DNA from: JAITMY01 sp031553765 | Lineage (GTDB): Bacteria; Bacteroidota; Bacteroidia; Bacteroidales; UBA932 | Assembly (NCBI GenBank): GCA_031553765.1 | Contig: JAVBKY010000002.1 | Coordinates: forward strand, 372,001 to 436,000 | DNA: 64,000 bases | Direction of reading: 5' to 3' | Part shown: piece after piece, positions 35,578 to 43,167 of the stretch | How positions within the stretch are numbered: position 1 is the first letter of the stretch | How the letters are laid out: the number at the start of each line of letters is the position of its first letter | Made by a program: the position numbers and the translations under genes | Notes under the pieces: generated by a model | Told to the model about the DNA's origin: nothing | The model's input: only the letters and a program-made list of their open reading frames with translations | The model's database searches: none

Positions 35578-36129
35578 TTACTTCTCAAAGAAGCGCTTGT
35601 ACAAGCCCTGAAAAACTTGTCCGTGGCGCGCTTCGTCCTTGCACATTTCGTGCACCGTATCGTGAATTGCATCTAAACCCAACTCCTTTGCACGAGTGGC
35701 AATGCGCTCCTTATCCTCGCAAGCACCGGCTTCGGCATCCATGCGCGCCTTGATGTTAGTTTTGGTATCCCATACTACTTCGCCCAGCAACTCGGCAAAT
35801 TTCGCGGCATGTTCAGCCTCTTCCCACGCAATGCGCTTGTAGGCCTCCGCCACTTCAGGGTAACCCTCGCGGTCAGCCTGACGGCTCATGGCAAGGTACA
35901 TTCCCACCTCTGTGGATTCGCCCATAAAGTGGGCTTTTAAGCCTTCCAGCACCTCCGCATCTACACCTTTGGCTACGCCAATACGATGTTCATCGGCCCA
36001 AACAAGACCTTCACTTTCCACTAATTCCTTAAACTTTGACTGTGGTTGCCTACACTGTGGACAAGCTTCGGGTGCCTCATTTCCTTCATGCACGTAACCA
36101 CATACGGTACAAATAAATTTTTTCTTCAT
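35578..36129 (-). CDS. Reverse rubrerythrin (N-terminal rubredoxin, C-terminal erythrin domain)
   Basis: This 183-residue peroxide-reducing protein has the domains in reverse order. A rubredoxin iron site (Cys 7, 10, 23, 26 in CTVCGY and CPQC) precedes a four-helix di-iron domain with the ligand motifs GESTEVGMYL, AWEEAEHAAKF and CKDEARHG. Known reverse rubrerythrins act as NADH-linked peroxidases in anaerobes. It is the second gene of an operon with a PerR/Fur-type regulator 9 bp upstream, which fits peroxide defence. Confidence 0.93.
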   Translation of the reverse strand: MKKKFICTVCGYVHEGNEAPEACPQCRQPQSKFKELVESEGLVWADEHRIGVAKGVDAEVLEGLKAHFMGESTEVGMYLAMSRQADREGYPEVAEAYKRIAWEEAEHAAKFAELLGEVVWDTKTNIKARMDAEAGACEDKERIATRAKELGLDAIHDTVHEMCKDEARHGQVFQGLYKRFFEK

Positions 36130-36138
36130 AGCGATTTT

Positions 36139-36549
36139 TTAATTTGATTTTGGTGAACACTTACTACAATATCCTTTATAGTATATCTGCATTTCGGTAA
36201 TTACAAAGTTGTCCGATGGCTTTGGCCTGGCTGCCCTCGGTGCCTCCATGTCGAATATAGCACCGCAACCCTTACAGCGAAAATGCGCGTGCGGGTCCAT
36301 GCAAGCATCGTAGCGCGCGTTATGCTCATCAATATCCAGCAGCTGCGCAGCACCCTGCTCTACCAATAGGTTGAGCGTATTGTACACTGTGGTGCGCGAC
36401 AAAGTGGGCATATCAGGCGAGAGCGCCATGTATATTTCGTCCACGGTAGGATGTGTGCGATGGGTGGCTAAATATGACATTATTGCCACTCGTTGCATTG
36501 ACGGTTTCACGTCATGCTCTTGCAAATATTCAGCAATTTTTGTAATCAT
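36139..36549 (-). CDS. Fur/PerR-family metal-dependent repressor
   Basis: The 136-residue regulator has the Fur-family winged helix (about 10-80, KPSMQRVAIMSYL and TLSRTTVYNTLNLLVEQG). The dimer domain has the metal region DPHAHFRCKGCGAIFD (about 92-107) and the second Cys pair YCSKC at the C-terminus. Pairing with rubrerythrin argues for a PerR-like peroxide sensor rather than Fur. The start codon overlaps a 16-bp palindrome, and a perfect promoter lies just upstream, so autorepression is likely. Confidence 0.9.
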   Translation of the reverse strand: MITKIAEYLQEHDVKPSMQRVAIMSYLATHRTHPTVDEIYMALSPDMPTLSRTTVYNTLNLLVEQGAAQLLDIDEHNARYDACMDPHAHFRCKGCGAIFDMEAPRAARPKPSDNFVITEMQIYYKGYCSKCSPKSN

Positions 36550-36563
36550 TACAAATTTGTAAT
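36548..36563 (-). promoter_or_regulatory. Palindromic operator candidate (ATTACAAATTTGTAAT)
   Basis: This perfect 16-bp palindrome overlaps the start codon and the expected transcription start of the PerR-like gene, as expected for an autorepressor site. The sequence resembles AT-rich Fur/PerR boxes in character. Confidence 0.6.
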
Positions 36564-36568
36564 TTTCA

Positions 36569-36599
36569 CAAAAGTAGGAAATTATTTTGAAATACCAAA
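36569..36599 (-). promoter_or_regulatory. Promoter of the perR-rubrerythrin operon (TTTG-N19-TACTTTTG)
   Basis: The match to the Bacteroidetes promoter is perfect, with exact 19-nt spacing. The transcription start should fall inside the palindrome at 36548-36563. Confidence 0.88.
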
Positions 36600-36763
36600 A
36601 GTCGACGGTCGAAAAGTCATAAGTCGTAAACCTTCATTCACCATTAATCATTAACCATTTATTCCTATTTCGTAAAATTTCAGAATTACAGGGTTAATCC
36701 TACCAATTTATTCCCTACCTTTATCTTGCTAAATTTGGTGTAATTTAAAAACATAATAACAAT

Positions 36764-39016
36764 ATGACTAAGGCAAGAAAGGAAGCAGCCCTGCTGTACC
36801 ACTCTGAGGGTCGCCCCGGAAAAATTGAGGTAGTCCCCACAAAACCATATAACACCCAAGCCGACCTATCGCTGGCATACTCACCTGGCGTAGCTGAGCC
36901 TTGCTTGGCTATTGAGGCCAACATTGAGGATGCTTATAAGTATACGGCCAAGGGTAACTTGGTGGCAGTTATCTCCAACGGTACGGCGGTACTTGGTCTT
37001 GGTGATATAGGCGCCCTTTCGGGGAAACCCGTAATGGAGGGTAAGGGTTTGCTGTTTAAGATTTTTGCCGACATTGACGTATTCGATATAGAGGTTGATA
37101 CCAAGGACCCCGAAAAGTTTGTAGAAGCTGTGAAGCTGATTGCTCCTACATTCGGCGGTATCAACCTGGAAGATATTAAAGCGCCTGAATGCTTTTATAT
37201 AGAGGAGCGCCTGAAGAAGGAACTCAACATACCCATTATGCACGACGACCAGCATGGTACGGCCATTATTTCAAGCGCGGGTATGCTCAACGCCGTAGAG
37301 ATTGCGGGTAAAAAATTGGAAGATATAAAGGTGGTGGTAAACGGCGCAGGCGCCTCGGCCATTGCCTGCTCTAAGCTATACCTATACCTCGGCGTAAAGC
37401 CCGAAAACTTGGTAATGTGCGACAGTAAGGGCGTAATTAATGCTAAGCGCACCGACCTGAATGAGGAGAAAAAGCAGTTTATAACCAAGCGCGATGTGAA
37501 CACACTGGCGGAGGCGCTGAAGGGTGCTGATATGTTCTTGGGATTGTCAAAAGCCGACGTACTGAACGAGGAGATGATACGCAGCATGGCGCCCAACCCC
37601 GTGGTGTTTGCGCTGGCTAACCCCAACCCCGAAATTTCCTACGAGCGTGCCAAGGCTTCTCGCGAGGATTTGATTTTTGCCACGGGTCGTTCGGACTACC
37701 CCAACCAAGTTAACAACGTGCTGGGCTTTCCGTTCATTTTCCGCGGAGCGCTCGATGTGCGTGCTACGTGCATTAACGAGCCTATGAAGGTAGCTGCCGT
37801 AAAGGCGCTGGCCGCACTGGCTAAGGAACCCGTGCCACAAAGCGTTAGCTCGGCTTACGATAATACTAAAATTGCCTTTGGCCCTGAATATATTATTCCA
37901 AAGCCTCTCGACCCACGCTTGATTGCGCGCGTGTCGGTGGCAGTGGCACAGGCCGCAATAGAATCGGGTGTGGCACGCCACAAGATTGACAACTGGTACA
38001 CCTACGCCTACGAGTTGGAGCGCCGCATGGGGCACAGCAATGACTTCATGCGCAATGTTACTGAACGTGCTAAACGCAACCAAAAGCGCATTGTATTCCC
38101 CAACGGTGAGGGTCTGCGCGCACTGCAAGCGGCTCAAAGCATGCTGAACGAGAAGTTGGCTACGCCCATTTTGCTTGGCAGCAAAGATAAAATTACCAAG
38201 ATGTGCGAGCAGTACAACCTCGACCTTACGGGAGCCGAAATTATTCGCTTTTACGGCGAGGAGGAAACCGAGCGCCGTGAGCGTTATGCCCACCTGCTGT
38301 TTGAAAAGCGCCAGCGTAAGGGTATGCCTGAGCAGTACGCGCTCAAAAAGATGGAAAACAAAGATACCTTTGCCCTGATGATGGTGGAGTCGGGCGATGC
38401 TGATGCTATGCTCAACACCTTCTCAAGCGACTACGGAAAGAAGTTGCGTGGGGTACGCGAGGTTGTAAGCGCCTACGAAGATGGCAACCACGTGGCCGGT
38501 ATGTTTATTGTGATGACCAAGCGCGGTCCGCTATTCCTTGCCGACTGCACCGTAAAATCACCCGACACCGAGGCGCTGGTTAAAACAACCAAGCTGCTAC
38601 ACGATACGGTAAAGAAATTCGGCATTGAGCCTCGCATAGCCATGCTGTCGCACTCTAACTTTGGCGTGGTGCAGGAGGGCAGTGCAAAGCGTGTAGCTAA
38701 GGCTGTAGAGGTTTTGCACAACCAATATCCCGACATACTTGTAGAGGGTGAAATGCAGGCTAACTACGCCTTCAACGGCAAGCTACGTATGGAAAAATTT
38801 CCCTTCAACAAACTGGAGGATTCGGAGGTAAACTGCTTTGTATTCCCCTGCCTGAGCTCGGGTAACATTGTTCCGCTGTTTATGAAGGAACTTAGCGGTT
38901 ACGAAATTATCGGTCCCGTACTTTTGGGATTGGAGAAGCAGGTGCACATTCTGCCCGACGAGTGCAGCGTGCGCGATGTGCTAAACATGGTAGCTATAGC
39001 TGCTTCGGGAATTTAA
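36764..39016 (+). CDS. maeB: NADP-dependent malic enzyme with phosphotransacetylase-like domain
   Basis: MaeB decarboxylates malate to pyruvate. The 750-residue protein has the malic N-terminal domain (about 15-150, LAYSPGVAEPC and ISNGTAVLGLGDIG), the NAD(P) domain (about 160-400, MHDDQHGTAIIS and VVNGAGASAIA), and a C-terminal phosphate acetyltransferase-like domain (about 430-750), as in E. coli MaeB. In E. coli that domain is regulatory and binds acetyl-CoA. A weak promoter (TACCTTTA at 36716) precedes it. xerD starts 3 bp after its stop codon. Confidence 0.95.
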   Translation: MTKARKEAALLYHSEGRPGKIEVVPTKPYNTQADLSLAYSPGVAEPCLAIEANIEDAYKYTAKGNLVAVISNGTAVLGLGDIGALSGKPVMEGKGLLFKIFADIDVFDIEVDTKDPEKFVEAVKLIAPTFGGINLEDIKAPECFYIEERLKKELNIPIMHDDQHGTAIISSAGMLNAVEIAGKKLEDIKVVVNGAGASAIACSKLYLYLGVKPENLVMCDSKGVINAKRTDLNEEKKQFITKRDVNTLAEALKGADMFLGLSKADVLNEEMIRSMAPNPVVFALANPNPEISYERAKASREDLIFATGRSDYPNQVNNVLGFPFIFRGALDVRATCINEPMKVAAVKALAALAKEPVPQSVSSAYDNTKIAFGPEYIIPKPLDPRLIARVSVAVAQAAIESGVARHKIDNWYTYAYELERRMGHSNDFMRNVTERAKRNQKRIVFPNGEGLRALQAAQSMLNEKLATPILLGSKDKITKMCEQYNLDLTGAEIIRFYGEEETERRERYAHLLFEKRQRKGMPEQYALKKMENKDTFALMMVESGDADAMLNTFSSDYGKKLRGVREVVSAYEDGNHVAGMFIVMTKRGPLFLADCTVKSPDTEALVKTTKLLHDTVKKFGIEPRIAMLSHSNFGVVQEGSAKRVAKAVEVLHNQYPDILVEGEMQANYAFNGKLRMEKFPFNKLEDSEVNCFVFPCLSSGNIVPLFMKELSGYEIIGPVLLGLEKQVHILPDECSVRDVLNMVAIAASGI

Positions 39017-39019
39017 CAA

Positions 39020-39916
39020 GTGACGTGGGAAGAAGCCATAGGGGATTTTTTGGCGTACCTGCGATTAGAAAAATCGTTAGGGGCAAAAACGCTGACCGCC
39101 TATGGTGGCGATGTGGAAAAACTTCGCAACTTTATTGAAAGTGAATATGGGCTGCAACCGCAGCAGGTGGAGCATAAGCACATCGAACAGTTTCTTGCGC
39201 ATGTTTATGATATGGGCCTTAACGAACGCTCACAGGCACGAGTGCTGAGCGGCGTTAAGGCTTTTTTTAAATACCTACTGACAGATGATGCTATAAGCGC
39301 CAACCCTACGCAGCAAATTGACGGGCCAAAGGTAGGACGTAAGCTACCGGAGGTGCTGAGCGTGGAGGAAATTGAAAGCGTAATAGCCGCTATTGACCTG
39401 AGTAAACCCGAAGGGCATCGCAATAAGGCTATGATAGAAATGCTGTACAGCTGCGGCCTGCGCGTATCGGAGCTGGTGAACTTGCAGCTGTCGAATATTT
39501 ACTACGACAAAGGTTTTTTACGTGTAATAGGTAAGGGCAATAAGGAACGACTTGTACCTATTGGCACCAAAGCCATCAAAGCGTTGAAGCACTATCTTGC
39601 AGGACGAAATACTTTGCCTGTGCAAAAGGAGTACGATGACACGGTATTCCTTAATCGCCGTGGGGCGAAGCTCACTACGGTAATGGTGTTTTTAATTGTA
39701 AAGGATTTGGCGGTAAAAGCGGGAATAACTAAAACGATTAGCCCGCATACCTTTCGTCACTCGTTTGCTACACACCTTGTAGAGGGCGGCGCTGACCTCC
39801 GTGCTGTACAGGAAATGCTGGGGCACGAGAGCATTACCACTACCGAGATTTATACGCACTTGGATAGGGAGTATTTGAAGGAGGCGATACTGCTGTACCA
39901 CCCCCGCGCGAAATAG
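39020..39916 (+). CDS. xerD: Tyrosine recombinase XerD
   Basis: XerD resolves chromosome dimers at dif. The 298-residue protein has the SAM-like N-terminal DNA-binding domain (1-105) and the catalytic domain with Arg148, Lys172, His243, Arg246, His269 and the Tyr278 nucleophile, all present. The start is GTG at 39020, 3 bp after the maeB stop, so the two are co-transcribed. Length and context (no phage genes) argue for the housekeeping enzyme rather than an integrase. Confidence 0.93.
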   Translation: MTWEEAIGDFLAYLRLEKSLGAKTLTAYGGDVEKLRNFIESEYGLQPQQVEHKHIEQFLAHVYDMGLNERSQARVLSGVKAFFKYLLTDDAISANPTQQIDGPKVGRKLPEVLSVEEIESVIAAIDLSKPEGHRNKAMIEMLYSCGLRVSELVNLQLSNIYYDKGFLRVIGKGNKERLVPIGTKAIKALKHYLAGRNTLPVQKEYDDTVFLNRRGAKLTTVMVFLIVKDLAVKAGITKTISPHTFRHSFATHLVEGGADLRAVQEMLGHESITTTEIYTHLDREYLKEAILLYHPRAK

Positions 39917-39978
39917 CCTTTCGCGCAAAGGCGCGAAGACACAAAGAATACAAAAGCACAGAAACACATCGAAGCGTC

Positions 39979-40064
39979 ATTGCGAGGAGGTACGACGAAG
40001 CAATCTCTTGTCGCAAAACTTCTAACTTGAGATTGCTTCGTCCTCGTTCCTCGTCCTCGCAATG
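39979..40064. repeat. Inverted repeat of the ATTGCGAGGA...GAAGCAATCTC family
   Basis: The arm at 39979-40008 and the arm at about 40029-40064 are imperfect complements built on CATTGCGAGGA and GAAGCAATCTC. A further single arm lies at about 43070-43095 (GAGATTGCC...CGCAATGACG). This is another widely dispersed intergenic sequence type. It overlaps the 3' end of the 40609 gene. Confidence 0.7.
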
Positions 40065-40609
40065 AGGCGCATCAATTTTTTTGCACGAACCTGCATGGCG
40101 GGTGTGGCATCGTGCTGAAGGTATTCTACCGTTCCTACCAACTCTTCTAACGCCCACGGATATTTTTGCGAAAGGGCAGCAATGCAGTCCATGCACTGTA
40201 CTTTCACGGCTACGCGTTCCTGCGTATCTATTAACCAATCGAAACAGGCGATGAGTATGGGTTCTAAATCCAGCCGCCAAAAGTGCTCTGCAAATTTTCT
40301 ATCGCGCTTGGCGTAATCAAGTTGAAATAGGAGAAGTTTTGAAAAATGACGGCGGGCGCTGCGGTTGGTAACCTGCGGAAGTTTTCGAAGGAAATACTCC
40401 AGCTCATCACGCAACAGCTGCGGCTGCTCCGTAGCCATACACTCCAACACCCACGAAGCACGAAAGCCCACTTGTATAGGCTTTTCGAAGGTAACATCGA
40501 TCACATCATGTAAGAGAAATTGTTCGGCAAGGAGCTGTTGCGCAATATGCAAAGCGTCCTTTTTGTGCAAAGAGGTACTTAGAAGGGATATGAGATGCGA
40601 CTTTTGCAT
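40022..40609 (-). CDS. Conserved alpha-helical (HEAT-like) protein of unknown function
   Basis: From the ATG at 40609 the product has about 195 residues, is all helical and is rich in Leu and Trp. Its pattern recalls HEAT repeats (for example PILIACFDWLIDTQERVAVKVQCMDCI). The longer frame to 40747 would run through tRNA-Leu and is rejected. A TACCTTTG promoter ends 6 nt before the ATG, so the message may be leaderless. The last nine residues (RNEDEAISS) are encoded by the dispersed repeat at 39979-40064. I assign no function. Confidence 0.7.
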   Translation of the reverse strand: MQKSHLISLLSTSLHKKDALHIAQQLLAEQFLLHDVIDVTFEKPIQVGFRASWVLECMATEQPQLLRDELEYFLRKLPQVTNRSARRHFSKLLLFQLDYAKRDRKFAEHFWRLDLEPILIACFDWLIDTQERVAVKVQCMDCIAALSQKYPWALEELVGTVEYLQHDATPAMQVRAKKLMRLIARTRNEDEAISS

Positions 40610-40614
40610 GGCGA

Positions 40615-40622
40615 CAAAGGTA
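40615..40622 (-). promoter_or_regulatory. Promoter -7 element (TACCTTTG) of the 40609 gene
   Basis: This exact TANNTTTG match on the minus strand ends 5 nt before the ATG. No TTTG is visible at -33. Confidence 0.5.
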
Positions 40623-40664
40623 GTAAAAGGGGGCAAAATCATCCCTTTTATTGACTTTAAGCAC

Positions 40665-40714
40665 ACACAAAAAAACAAAGGCCTCACCAATCTATTGACT
40701 AGCAAGGCCTTGCG
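40665..40714 (-). terminator. Intrinsic terminator of tRNA-Leu
   Basis: In minus-strand RNA, AAGGCCT pairs with AGGCCTT around an inner CAAT/ATTG hairpin and is followed by TGTTTTTTTG. It begins directly after the tRNA. Confidence 0.75.
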
Positions 40715-40800
40715 TACCCGAGACGGGAATTGAACCCGTACGAACATTTCTGCTCACAGGATTTTAAGTCCTGCGTGTCTACCAATTCCACCACTCGGGC
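40715..40800 (-). tRNA. tRNA-Leu (anticodon TAA)
   Basis: This class II tRNA of 86 nt has acceptor GCCCGAG with CTCGGGT, D-arm TGGTGGAATTGGTAGACA, anticodon stem AGGA/TCCT with loop CTTAAAA, a long variable arm TGAGCAGAAATGTTCG and T-arm ACGGGTTCAATTCCCGT. Confidence 0.96.
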
Positions 40801-40819
40801 AAACACTTTACGTGCAAAG

Positions 40820-40844
40820 AAAAAATCCCGAACTTAATCGGGAT
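40820..40844 (-). terminator. Intrinsic terminator of tRNA-Gly
   Basis: The stem ATCCCGA/TCGGGAT has loop TTAAGT and a T6 run in the minus direction. It separates tRNA-Gly from tRNA-Leu. Confidence 0.85.
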
Positions 40845-40856
40845 CGTTTTTCTTAG

Positions 40857-40929
40857 AGCGGAAAACGAGACTCGAACTCGCGACCCCAACCTTGGCAAGG
40901 TTGTGCTCTACCAACTGAGCTATTTCCGC
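40857..40929 (-). tRNA. tRNA-Gly (anticodon GCC)
   Basis: This 73-nt tRNA has acceptor GCGGAAA with TTTCCGC, D-arm GCTCAGTTGGTAGAGC, anticodon loop CTTGCCAAG with GCC, and T-arm GCGAGTTCGAGTCTCGT. Confidence 0.96.
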
Positions 40930-40963
40930 ATGTAACCGCCCTTGTTTTTGTCAAAAGCGAATG

Positions 40964-40994
40964 CAAAGGTAGAGAATTTTAGTTTTCCCACAAA
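40964..40994 (-). promoter_or_regulatory. Promoter of tRNA-Gly (TTTG-N19-TACCTTTG)
   Basis: The match is perfect, with exact 19-nt spacing, and ends 35 nt before the tRNA-Gly 5' end. Confidence 0.88.
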
Positions 40995-41107
40995 ATATTT
41001 TGAGGAAAATTTAGACAAATATTTACAACCACTTAATAATCAGTAAATTAAACACACACTTCCACCTCCGTCTTACAGGCATCCCCGCCAGCAGGCGACA
41101 GGTCACC

Positions 41108-41773
41108 TCACATTTTCCAACTCTCAACTATTTGCCCATCTGCCATGGTAATTTTTCGGTCGCACATGGCGGCTAGATCTTCATCGTGGGTAACAATTAC
41201 AATAGTTTGCCCCATTTCCTTACGCAGCTGAAACAGCAAGTTGTGCAATTCCTGCTTATTGTGCGAGTCGAGGTTACCCGAAGGTTCGTCGGCTAATATA
41301 ACGGAAGGATTGTTGACCATGGCACGAGCAATGGCCACACGCTGCTGTTCACCTCCCGACATTTCGGCAGGCTTGTGCGTTATGCGATGGCTGAGGTTTA
41401 GATAGCTAAGCAGTTCCTTGGCACGCTCCTCCGTTTTACGCTTGTTGGCCCCTGCTATAAAAGCCGGTATGCACACGTTTTCAAGAGCAGTAAACTCGGG
41501 TAGCAGGTGGTGAAACTGGAACACAAAGCCCAACTTCTGGTTTCGCAATTTTGCCAAATCACGACGACTAAGTGAAAAAACATCCACCCCATCAAGTTGC
41601 ACAGCACCATCATCAGGCATGCTAAGCGTACCCAGTATTTCAAGTAGGGTGGTTTTTCCGGCACCGCTGGCGCCCACTATTGACACTACCTCGCCCTTGG
41701 ATACGTTTAGGCTAATACCCTTAAGCACCTGCAATGCTCCAAAGGATTTGGTTATATTTTCGGCTTGAATCAT
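41108..41773 (-). CDS. lolD: LolD-type ABC transporter ATP-binding protein
   Basis: This is the ATPase of a MacB/LolCDE-type ABC system. The core has 221 residues from the ATG at 41773: Walker A GASGAGKTT (about 36), the Q-loop FVFQFHHLLPEFTA (about 84), the signature MSGGEQQRVAIARAM (about 138) and Walker B VILADEPSGNLD (about 158). No permease gene is adjacent. The longer upstream frame is rejected because a TACCTTTG promoter ends 7 nt before this ATG. Lipoprotein release is the likely role, but the membrane partner must be encoded elsewhere. Confidence 0.88.
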   Translation of the reverse strand: MIQAENITKSFGALQVLKGISLNVSKGEVVSIVGASGAGKTTLLEILGTLSMPDDGAVQLDGVDVFSLSRRDLAKLRNQKLGFVFQFHHLLPEFTALENVCIPAFIAGANKRKTEERAKELLSYLNLSHRITHKPAEMSGGEQQRVAIARAMVNNPSVILADEPSGNLDSHNKQELHNLLFQLRKEMGQTIVIVTHDEDLAAMCDRKITMADGQIVESWKM

Positions 41774-41779
41774 AATAAG

Positions 41780-41787
41780 CAAAGGTA
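41780..41787 (-). promoter_or_regulatory. Promoter -7 element (TACCTTTG) of lolD
   Basis: This exact TANNTTTG match sets the transcription start at or within a few nucleotides of the ATG at 41773. Confidence 0.6.
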
Positions 41788-41947
41788 CAAATTCAAGTTT
41801 TAGGGAGGAAGGATAAAAGGATAAAAGGATGAAAAGATAAAGAAACACCACTTACAACACACACATAAAACACTATTGATTAATACTATGTATTATTTTT
41901 AACATTTAAAAAAGGGTTGAAGACTTGATTTTCGATAATAATACTTA

Positions 41948-41955
41948 TATATTTG
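41948..41955 (+). promoter_or_regulatory. Promoter -7 element (TATATTTG) of greA
   Basis: This is an exact TANNTTTG match, with a partial -33 CTTG about 20 nt upstream. It gives a leader of about 105 nt before greA. Confidence 0.6.
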
Positions 41956-41989
41956 CAGTAGGTAAAAAAATTACGGTAACGTATAACTG

Positions 41990-42024
41990 AAGAGTTCCCT
42001 AAATGGGGAATTCTTTATTTTTTT
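41990..42024 (+). terminator. Terminator-like hairpin in the greA leader
   Basis: The stem AAGAGTTCCC/GGGAATTCTT (10 bp with one G-U pair) has a 6-nt loop and is followed by TATTTTTTT. It ends about 40 nt before the greA ATG and downstream of its promoter, so it could attenuate the gene. Confidence 0.7.
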
Positions 42025-42066
42025 ACCCCACTTAAGAGTTTTAATTATTTTTTTGATCAACAAATT

Positions 42067-42537
42067 ATGGCGTACACTTATCTAACCGAAGAGGGTTTAC
42101 AAAAACTGCGCGCGGAGCTTGACCACCTAACTTCGGTGGAGCGTCCTGCCGCATCACGCGCCATTGCTGAGGCTCGCGATAAGGGTGACTTATCAGAGAA
42201 TGCGGAGTATGATGCTGCGAAAGAGGCACAAGGCTTGCTTGAAATGCGCATATCGAACCTGCAAAATATGCTGGCCAACGCTAAAATTATAGATGATTCG
42301 AAGCTCGATACTTCGAAAATTCAGCTGCTAAATAAAGTGAAGTTGAAAAACGTGGCTACTAAGGCTACTATGGAGTACATGCTGGTGACGGAGAGCGAGG
42401 CCAACTTTAAGGAGGGTAAGCTGTCGGTTGCTACACCTATTGCCAAAGCGCTGCTGGGTAAAAAAGTGGGCGATGTGGTAGAGGTTAAGGTGCCGGCGGG
42501 AACGATGAAGTTGGAGGTACTGAGTATTTCGATATAA
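42067..42537 (+). CDS. greA: Transcription elongation factor GreA
   Basis: GreA rescues backtracked RNA polymerase by stimulating transcript cleavage. The 156-residue protein has the N-terminal coiled coil (1-75) with the acidic tip DLSENAEYDAAKE (about 42-54) and the C-terminal FKBP-like domain (80-156, LGKKVGDVVEVKVPAG). The length is normal. The leader carries a strong terminator hairpin, which suggests attenuation. Confidence 0.96.
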   Translation: MAYTYLTEEGLQKLRAELDHLTSVERPAASRAIAEARDKGDLSENAEYDAAKEAQGLLEMRISNLQNMLANAKIIDDSKLDTSKIQLLNKVKLKNVATKATMEYMLVTESEANFKEGKLSVATPIAKALLGKKVGDVVEVKVPAGTMKLEVLSISI

Positions 42538-42539
42538 TA

Positions 42540-42665
42540 TATTGTTTAAAGTTGTTTTAATGCGCTTCGCGCATTTGACAATAGTTTAACATTGTTTTTG
42601 GAACAACAAGAAACGCGCAAAGCGCATTAAACAATTGTCAAATTATTTCAAACTATTTCAAACAA
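42540..42665. repeat. Dispersed intergenic repeat, GCGAAGCGC family (copy 3)
   Basis: This copy contains TAATGCGCTTCGCGCATTTG, a palindrome, and GAAACGCGCAAAGCGCATTA, plus TTGTCAAATTATTTCAAAC. Related copies lie at 15785 and 34168. It fills the spacer between greA and the HIT gene. Confidence 0.7.
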
Positions 42666-42672
42666 CCGTCTT

Positions 42673-43065
42673 ATGTCAAGCATTTTTACCAAAATAGTAA
42701 ACGGGGAAATTCCTTGCTATAAAGTAGCGGAGGATGAAAACTACTTCGCTTTTTTGGATATTGGTCCTGTGGCAAAAGGCCACACGCTGGTGATTCCAAA
42801 AAAAGAAGTGGATTATATTTTTGATTTGGATGAAAAAACGCTGAGCGGTCTTACGCTGTTTGCACAAAAAGTAGCCAAGGGAATTGAAAAAGTAGTACCC
42901 TGTAAGCGTGTTGGCGTGGCAGTATTGGGATTGGAAGTTCCTCACGCGCACATTCATCTCATTCCGCTCAACAGCGAGGCGGATGTAGACTTCAAAAAAG
43001 CAAAGTTGCAGCTACCCAAAGAGGAAATGGTGGAGTTAGCGCAAAAAATACAATCAGCAATATAA
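42673..43065 (+). CDS. HIT-family nucleotide hydrolase (Hint-like)
   Basis: The 130-residue protein has the histidine triad VPHAHIHLIP (about 95-104) and the N-terminal IFTKIVNGEIPCYKV typical of Hint proteins, which hydrolyse purine nucleoside phosphoramidates. The start follows directly on the repeat-filled spacer. No clear operon partner is seen; trxA is about 100 bp downstream. Confidence 0.95.
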   Translation: MSSIFTKIVNGEIPCYKVAEDENYFAFLDIGPVAKGHTLVIPKKEVDYIFDLDEKTLSGLTLFAQKVAKGIEKVVPCKRVGVAVLGLEVPHAHIHLIPLNSEADVDFKKAKLQLPKEEMVELAQKIQSAI

Positions 43066-43167
43066 ATCGGTTGAGATTGCCGCGCTTCGCTCGCAATGAC
43101 GCCTCGATTCAGCAGTTCAACAATTCAGCTTTAAAACTTTATAAACTTTTAAACTAAAGGATACATT

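Noticed and set aside
39020..39916. Phage or transposon integrase
   Set aside because: All features fit housekeeping XerD. There are no phage genes and no att-like repeats nearby, and it is coupled to maeB.
40610..40747. N-terminal extension of the helical protein to 40747
   Set aside because: It would run into tRNA-Leu and its terminator, and the -7 element at 40615 lies inside it. The ATG at 40609 is preferred.
41774..41851. N-terminal extension of lolD with a hydrophobic stretch
   Set aside because: An exact promoter -7 element lies within it, and LolD proteins start at the MIQAENITK-type sequence.
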